From: Cloacimonetes bacterium UBA4175
Lineage (GTDB): Bacteria; Cloacimonadota; Cloacimonadia; Cloacimonadales; Cloacimonadaceae
Direction of reading: 5' to 3'
DNA: 26,596 bases
Assembly (NCBI GenBank): GCA_002379855.1
Contig: DFUX01000089.1
Span: forward strand, 1-26,596
Of this stretch, positions 23,010 through 26,596 are shown piece after piece; position 1 is the stretch's first letter; each line of letters begins with the position of its first letter. A program made the translations under genes and the position numbers. The notes beneath the pieces are model-generated. The model searched no databases and was not told the DNA's origin. It saw only the letters and a list, made by a program, of their open reading frames with translations.

Positions 23010-24763
23010 TATTTAACTCTCCTTTCATCAAGTATCGTATCCAGTTGGGCTTCATACTTGCGGAAGTCATCACTCTGGAAGGGCTGATAATTCATCTGTC
23101 CCAGCGTGTTGATCAGTTTTGTATAGTAAGGCTGAAGCTCTTCGTAAGATTCGAAGGACAGATCAGTGTCGCATACCTTCAAAACCAGATTCAGCATGTA
23201 GGCCTGCCGTTTCATAGGTGTGGATTTATCCACATCGTCAAAACCGTCCTGCACCAGGATGATTCTGTCCACCAGTTCGCTTTTCCAGAAGCTGGAGTGA
23301 TAGTCCAACGGAACGCCGTCATCGCCCAGGATGTTGATCTGGTCTTTGGCTTCCTTGCCTCTCAGAAGCAGGTCTTTGGCTGCAAGCACACTGTTGACCC
23401 ATCCGGGAGCAATGTTATTGTTTAGATAATCCTGCACTTCTTCATACTCCAGATATTTGGAATAGGAATCGATGGGATCGACTGCCGGGTAGCGTTTGCT
23501 GTCGGCTCTGTCCTGAGACAAGGAATAGAAACAACGCGCTGTTTTTTTGGTTGCTTCGGTAACCGGTTCCTTTAGGTTTCCGCCGGAAGGAGAAACTGCG
23601 CCGATGAAGGTTATTGATCCGGCTGATCCATTGTTCAGATACACGTAACCGGCACGGGAATAGAAGTTGGAAATGATAGCGGGCAGGTCCATGGGGAAGG
23701 CGTCCGGTCCGGGCAGCTCTTCCATGCGGTTGCTCATTTCACGTAAAGCCTGAGCCCAGCGCGAAGTCGAGTCTGCCAGCAGAAGCACTTTCAAGCCCAT
23801 GGAACGGTAGTATTCAGCTATCGACATGGCTGTATAAACAGAAGCCTCACGAGCGGCAACCGGCATGTTTGACGTGTTGCAGATAATGATAGTGCGTTCG
23901 ATCAGCTTGCGGCCTGTGCGGGGGTCGTCAAGTTTGGGAAACTCTGAAAACAGCTCCACAACCTCATTGGCGCGCTCTCCGCAGGCTGCCACGATGATCA
24001 GGTCGGCTTCGGCATTTTGAGAGATGCTGTGTTGCAGCACGGTCTTTCCAGTTCCGAAAGGACCGGGTGTAAAGCCTGTGCCGCCCTCGGCAATCGGATT
24101 CAGGGTATCGATGGTGCGCACGCCAGTCTCCATCATCTTGAAGGGTCTTGGTTTGGAGGCGTAAGCCCGGATGGGGAGCTTTACAGGCCAGTATTGGACC
24201 ATGGTGACTACTTGCTCGTTGCCTTCGGAATCAGTTAGAACCGCGATAGTGTCGCTGATCTTATAATCTCCGGCAACAGCGATGGTTTTGACTGTGTATT
24301 TGCCTTCCAGGCGGAAGGGAACCATGATCTTGTGATTGATCCAGTTTTCCTGCACTGAACCCAGCCAGTCGCCAGCGCTAACCGAGTCTCCGGCCTTGAC
24401 CAGAGGTGTGAAGCTCCAGATGCTGTTTTCGTCCAGAGGATCGGTATATTCACCGCGAGTGAGAAACAAACCGGACATCTCATTCAAGTCGTCCTGCAAA
24501 CCATCATAGTTTTTGGAGAGCATTCCCGGCCCCAACTTCACTTCCAGCATTCTTTCGGTAAACTCTACCGGGCACCCCGTTGTAAGTCCCCTGGTGCTTT
24601 CGAAGACCTGGGTGTAAGCGATATCACCTGTAACTTTGATAACCTCAGCCATTAGTTTCACGCCATTCAGGTCGATGTAGCAGATCTCGTTCTGGGAGAC
24701 CGGCCCATCCACCTTGACATGAACCAGGTTGCTGATTATCCCGTAAACAGTGCCTTTGGTCAT
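23009..24763 (-). CDS. atpA: V-type ATPase catalytic subunit A
   Basis: 584 residues, the ATP-hydrolysing subunit of the A3B3 head. Walker A is GPFGTGKT (234-241), the V-type version that differs from the GGAGVGKT of F-ATPase beta. Other family blocks are the N-terminal barrel start (GTVYGIISNLVHVKVDGPVS), the non-homologous bulge region (WSFTPLVKAGDSVSAGDWLG), VVAACGERANEVVELFSEFP and the Walker B LLLADSTSRWAQALREMSNR. The start ATG is preceded by GAAGGTAG and lies 12 bases after the DUF2764 stop. Comparative length is normal. It is the third gene of the operon. Confidence 0.97.
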   Translation of the reverse strand: MTKGTVYGIISNLVHVKVDGPVSQNEICYIDLNGVKLMAEVIKVTGDIAYTQVFESTRGLTTGCPVEFTERMLEVKLGPGMLSKNYDGLQDDLNEMSGLFLTRGEYTDPLDENSIWSFTPLVKAGDSVSAGDWLGSVQENWINHKIMVPFRLEGKYTVKTIAVAGDYKISDTIAVLTDSEGNEQVVTMVQYWPVKLPIRAYASKPRPFKMMETGVRTIDTLNPIAEGGTGFTPGPFGTGKTVLQHSISQNAEADLIIVAACGERANEVVELFSEFPKLDDPRTGRKLIERTIIICNTSNMPVAAREASVYTAMSIAEYYRSMGLKVLLLADSTSRWAQALREMSNRMEELPGPDAFPMDLPAIISNFYSRAGYVYLNNGSAGSITFIGAVSPSGGNLKEPVTEATKKTARCFYSLSQDRADSKRYPAVDPIDSYSKYLEYEEVQDYLNNNIAPGWVNSVLAAKDLLLRGKEAKDQINILGDDGVPLDYHSSFWKSELVDRIILVQDGFDDVDKSTPMKRQAYMLNLVLKVCDTDLSFESYEELQPYYTKLINTLGQMNYQPFQSDDFRKYEAQLDTILDERRVK

Positions 24764-24775
24764 ATTGGCTACCTT

Positions 24776-25663
24776 CTATTTCTTATTAATCAATTTCACG
24801 TTGAATTGTTCGGGGAACTTGAAGCTGTTCACAAGGTTGTCCATGGTGTCATGGAACACTTCTTTTCCCAAGGTTGGTTCCATACCCTGCCAGCGTTCAA
24901 GAATCCGCAGCTGGGCATAGTATCCCAGGATGCGGTCAATATTGAAGTAGTTGAAAAAGTTCTGGCTATCGATCCATTTCCAGCGGAGGAGATCATAACC
25001 CCGTTCCCGGTAGAGGATATTGTTCTGTTCCCAAATCCTGTAAACACTCTCAAAAAGTTCGTGTTCCTTACCCAGGCCAAAATCTGTGGCATGGCTCTGC
25101 GCCAGCCTGGACACCAAATCATCCGTTCCAACCAGGTATTTAGCAAAGGGAATATTGTGCTCGCGCCCGTTGATTGCGGTAAGAATGTTCCGGATATCCC
25201 GGTTGAGTTCAAACCAGTGTTTCATAAACTTATTCGGCAGGCTTGAGCAGTAATCATATACTGTTTCCAGCAGCTTGTGTTGGGAATCCAAATAGGAAGG
25301 CATTTCTTCAGCTTGAAATATCTCCAACACAGTGGCATGAAAGATATCGGGATAGGCACGATATTCTTTGGGAAGTGCCACACCGGGATCAGCTGCCTTC
25401 TTTTTCATCAATTCCACATAGTTCTGCCAGAATGTAAGCGAACATTCGTCTGGCGGGACGTTTTCATTTACGCTGCCATAGATGATCCGCAACAGGAGGT
25501 CAGAATCTTCCGGCAAACAGAGCAAGGTCAGCAGCCTGAAATCTCCGGCGCTCAGGTGTTGGTGAGCCTGTATCAGGAAGTCACTGGTGTTTATCTGGAC
25601 CTTGTTGTCGTCGATATTCAGAGCCGGCAGTCCGGTCACAAAATAGTAGTATTGGTTGCGCAT
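24776..25663 (-). CDS. DUF2764 protein, putative V-ATPase subunit C equivalent
   Basis: A 295-residue soluble helical protein, beginning MRNQYYYFVTGLPALNIDD, the hallmark N-terminus of DUF2764. This family is known from V-ATPase operons of Bacteroidota, Chlamydiae and spirochaetes, in the same slot between subunits E and A, where no recognisable subunit C is present. It is therefore likely to be the C/d-type adaptor coupling the D shaft to the K ring; this is inference from position. The ATG at 25663 is chosen because the open frame extends upstream only into the end of atpE (68-base overlap) with non-protein-like residues. The ribosome site is weak (AGG one base from the ATG), and the gap after atpE is 10 bases. 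Confidence 0.8.
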   Translation of the reverse strand: MRNQYYYFVTGLPALNIDDNKVQINTSDFLIQAHQHLSAGDFRLLTLLCLPEDSDLLLRIIYGSVNENVPPDECSLTFWQNYVELMKKKAADPGVALPKEYRAYPDIFHATVLEIFQAEEMPSYLDSQHKLLETVYDYCSSLPNKFMKHWFELNRDIRNILTAINGREHNIPFAKYLVGTDDLVSRLAQSHATDFGLGKEHELFESVYRIWEQNNILYRERGYDLLRWKWIDSQNFFNYFNIDRILGYYAQLRILERWQGMEPTLGKEVFHDTMDNLVNSFKFPEQFNVKLINKK

Positions 25664-25673
25664 GCCTGTTTGT

Positions 25674-26270
25674 TTATTTGAACAACAACTGGTTGCTGCG
25701 GGGACGGAGATAGGATTTGAACAGGTTGGCAAAATCCTCATCCGTGAAGCTCAGTTTATAGCTGCCGTCGGCGGGGGAGATGGAGAAGCCGCTTTTCATC
25801 TGGGGAGAAAAGTCGATGCTCAATCCCTTAGTGGTATCAGATTTAATGGATTTAAGGAAGAATTCGTCCAGTTTCCCTTCCATGCTTTTTGAGATGGTGA
25901 TTTTCCCGCCGGATTCCTTCCAGGTGGAAACAATCTCCATTATTATCTGCTGTACGAATTTGACTTCACCGAGGCTTTCTTTCAGGGGTTGGTCAAAAGC
26001 ATTGCTCAAAAAAACGTCAGTGAGTTTCTGTTTGACCGCGCTTATCGTGTGTTGGGCAGCCATCTTGAGATCAGATTCAGTGTTTGAGCCCAATTCCGCC
26101 GCGTTTTTCTGAGCCTCGGCGATTATCTTCTCTGCTTCGTCTTTTGCGTTTTGGATTATCTCTGAAGCCTGAGCCTGGGCACTTTGCTTTATTTCGTCGG
26201 CTTCACTTTGAGCCTTGGATACACCCTCTTCATAGACTCGTTTCAACAGATCTTGTAACTGGTCGCTCAT
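25674..26270 (-). CDS. atpE: V-type ATPase subunit E (peripheral stalk)
   Basis: 198 residues; the first gene of the operon. The N-terminal half is a long helix rich in Ala, Gln, Glu and Lys (SDQLQDLLKRVYEEGVSKAQ onward to about residue 90), forming the peripheral stalk coiled coil; the C-terminal half is the compact domain that binds the B subunit. Subunit E normally pairs with G/H, which is not found here. The start is the ATG at 26270, six bases after GGAG (26280-26277); an ATG 11 codons upstream (26303) lacks a ribosome site and is not chosen. The upstream 326 bases contain no gene. Confidence 0.85.
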   Translation of the reverse strand: MSDQLQDLLKRVYEEGVSKAQSEADEIKQSAQAQASEIIQNAKDEAEKIIAEAQKNAAELGSNTESDLKMAAQHTISAVKQKLTDVFLSNAFDQPLKESLGEVKFVQQIIMEIVSTWKESGGKITISKSMEGKLDEFFLKSIKSDTTKGLSIDFSPQMKSGFSISPADGSYKLSFTDEDFANLFKSYLRPRSNQLLFK

Positions 26271-26596
26271 TGTTATCTCCAGTATGAGTTTGTCATTAGT
26301 CAAAGATTTTTACCTGCCGGTTTGTGTCAATGCAAATGTGAGCATGCTCCGGACAGTAGTAGTGGAAAGTCATCGCTTGTTACCAAATGCTGTTACATGG
26401 CTTCACTGCAGGCCTTGAAGTGATTTACATTACCAGAACCAGTCCTGTAAATCCTGCAAGTTGTAATAATGCAAGCTAAACAGTATAAAACAGGCACCCA
26501 GTCAAAAAGTAACCGGCATCGATTCCTTGACAACCGCATGAATAAACCGGTACATTCCGCAATATCCTTCATAGCTCCCGCCTTTGCTGCGACTGG
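26271..26596. other. Leader of the V-ATPase operon, no gene seen
   Basis: This 326-base stretch holds no convincing gene. On the minus strand a TATACT hexamer (26487-26482) would be a good -10 but its nearest TTGACT is only 12 bases upstream; TTGACA at 26330-26325 has no -10 at normal spacing. The promoter is therefore unresolved. The final 30 bases belong to the hairpin repeat family. Confidence 0.6.
26567..26596 (+). repeat. Hairpin intergenic repeat, copy C (cut by window end)
   Basis: 26 of 30 bases match 17628-17657 without gaps (ending CCTTTGCTGC, one differing base, ACTGG). The window stops before the hairpin core would begin, so the copy is partial and the stem cannot be checked. Confidence 0.6.

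Noticed and set aside
22323..23087. Plus-strand open frame of 254 codons
   Set aside because: It is antisense to atpB and the atpA end; a shadow of the conserved coding strand.
26325..26330. Minus-strand TTGACA as -35 of the V-ATPase operon
   Set aside because: The only A/T-rich hexamer downstream is at 12 bases, too short for a sigma-70 promoter.

Overview
The window reads like bacterial chromosome from a Gram-negative-type anaerobe. LpxB and a DUF374 acyltransferase imply an outer membrane with lipid A-like glycolipid, MurB shows peptidoglycan, and energy metabolism is represented by a bacterial V-type ATPase operon instead of an F-type one. The mix of V-ATPase with DUF2764, a very large sigma-54 activator and a coiled-coil surface-type protein would fit Candidatus Cloacimonadota (WWE1) or a neighbour in the FCB group. 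That placement is inference from gene content, not a phylogeny. Nothing in the window looks like a phage, an intact insertion sequence or a CRISPR array.

Layout. (1) A 5S rRNA at 46-171, the tail of an rRNA operon cut by the window edge. (2) dgt (456-1607, +), preceded by a good sigma-70-like promoter. (3) A minus-strand operon read from 10475 down to 1616: a 1429-residue ATPase/TPR/GAF/sigma-54 regulator, an exonuclease-helicase of the DinG family, murB, and an orphan ABC permease. Its genes overlap or lie within a few bases of each other. (4) A 600-base non-coding stretch (10476-11079) with a dyad, a G10 tract and a hairpin repeat. (5) A membrane-anchored coiled-coil protein (11128-12000, -) with a clear terminator. 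It is divergent from the rqcH-like and recO pair (12087-14284, +). (6) A plus-strand envelope operon: COG2426 membrane protein, lpxB, DUF374 acyltransferase (14434-16754). It converges with a lipoprotein gene (16761-17429, -). (7) An AT-richer accessory gap (17430-18750) with a second copy of the hairpin repeat and a decayed small membrane-protein gene. (8) A seven-gene V-ATPase operon on the minus strand (26270 down to 18804), order E, DUF2764, A, B, D, I, K, closed by a terminator. The last 30 bases match the repeat family again.

How the genes work together. The V-ATPase ring subunit carries the sodium ligands known from Enterococcus hirae NtpK at a constant offset of 7 residues, so the machine is predicted to couple to Na+. 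The envelope operon builds lipid A disaccharide and acylates a glycolipid. RqcH-like (ribosome rescue) and RecO (recombination) are translationally coupled but functionally separate. The large regulator heads an operon of DNA-repair and cell-wall genes, which does not reveal its target. The most unusual items are the regulator architecture, a DinG protein with both a DnaQ exonuclease and an Fe-S cysteine set, the Na+ signature, the hairpin repeat family and the start-stop, frameshifted small gene.
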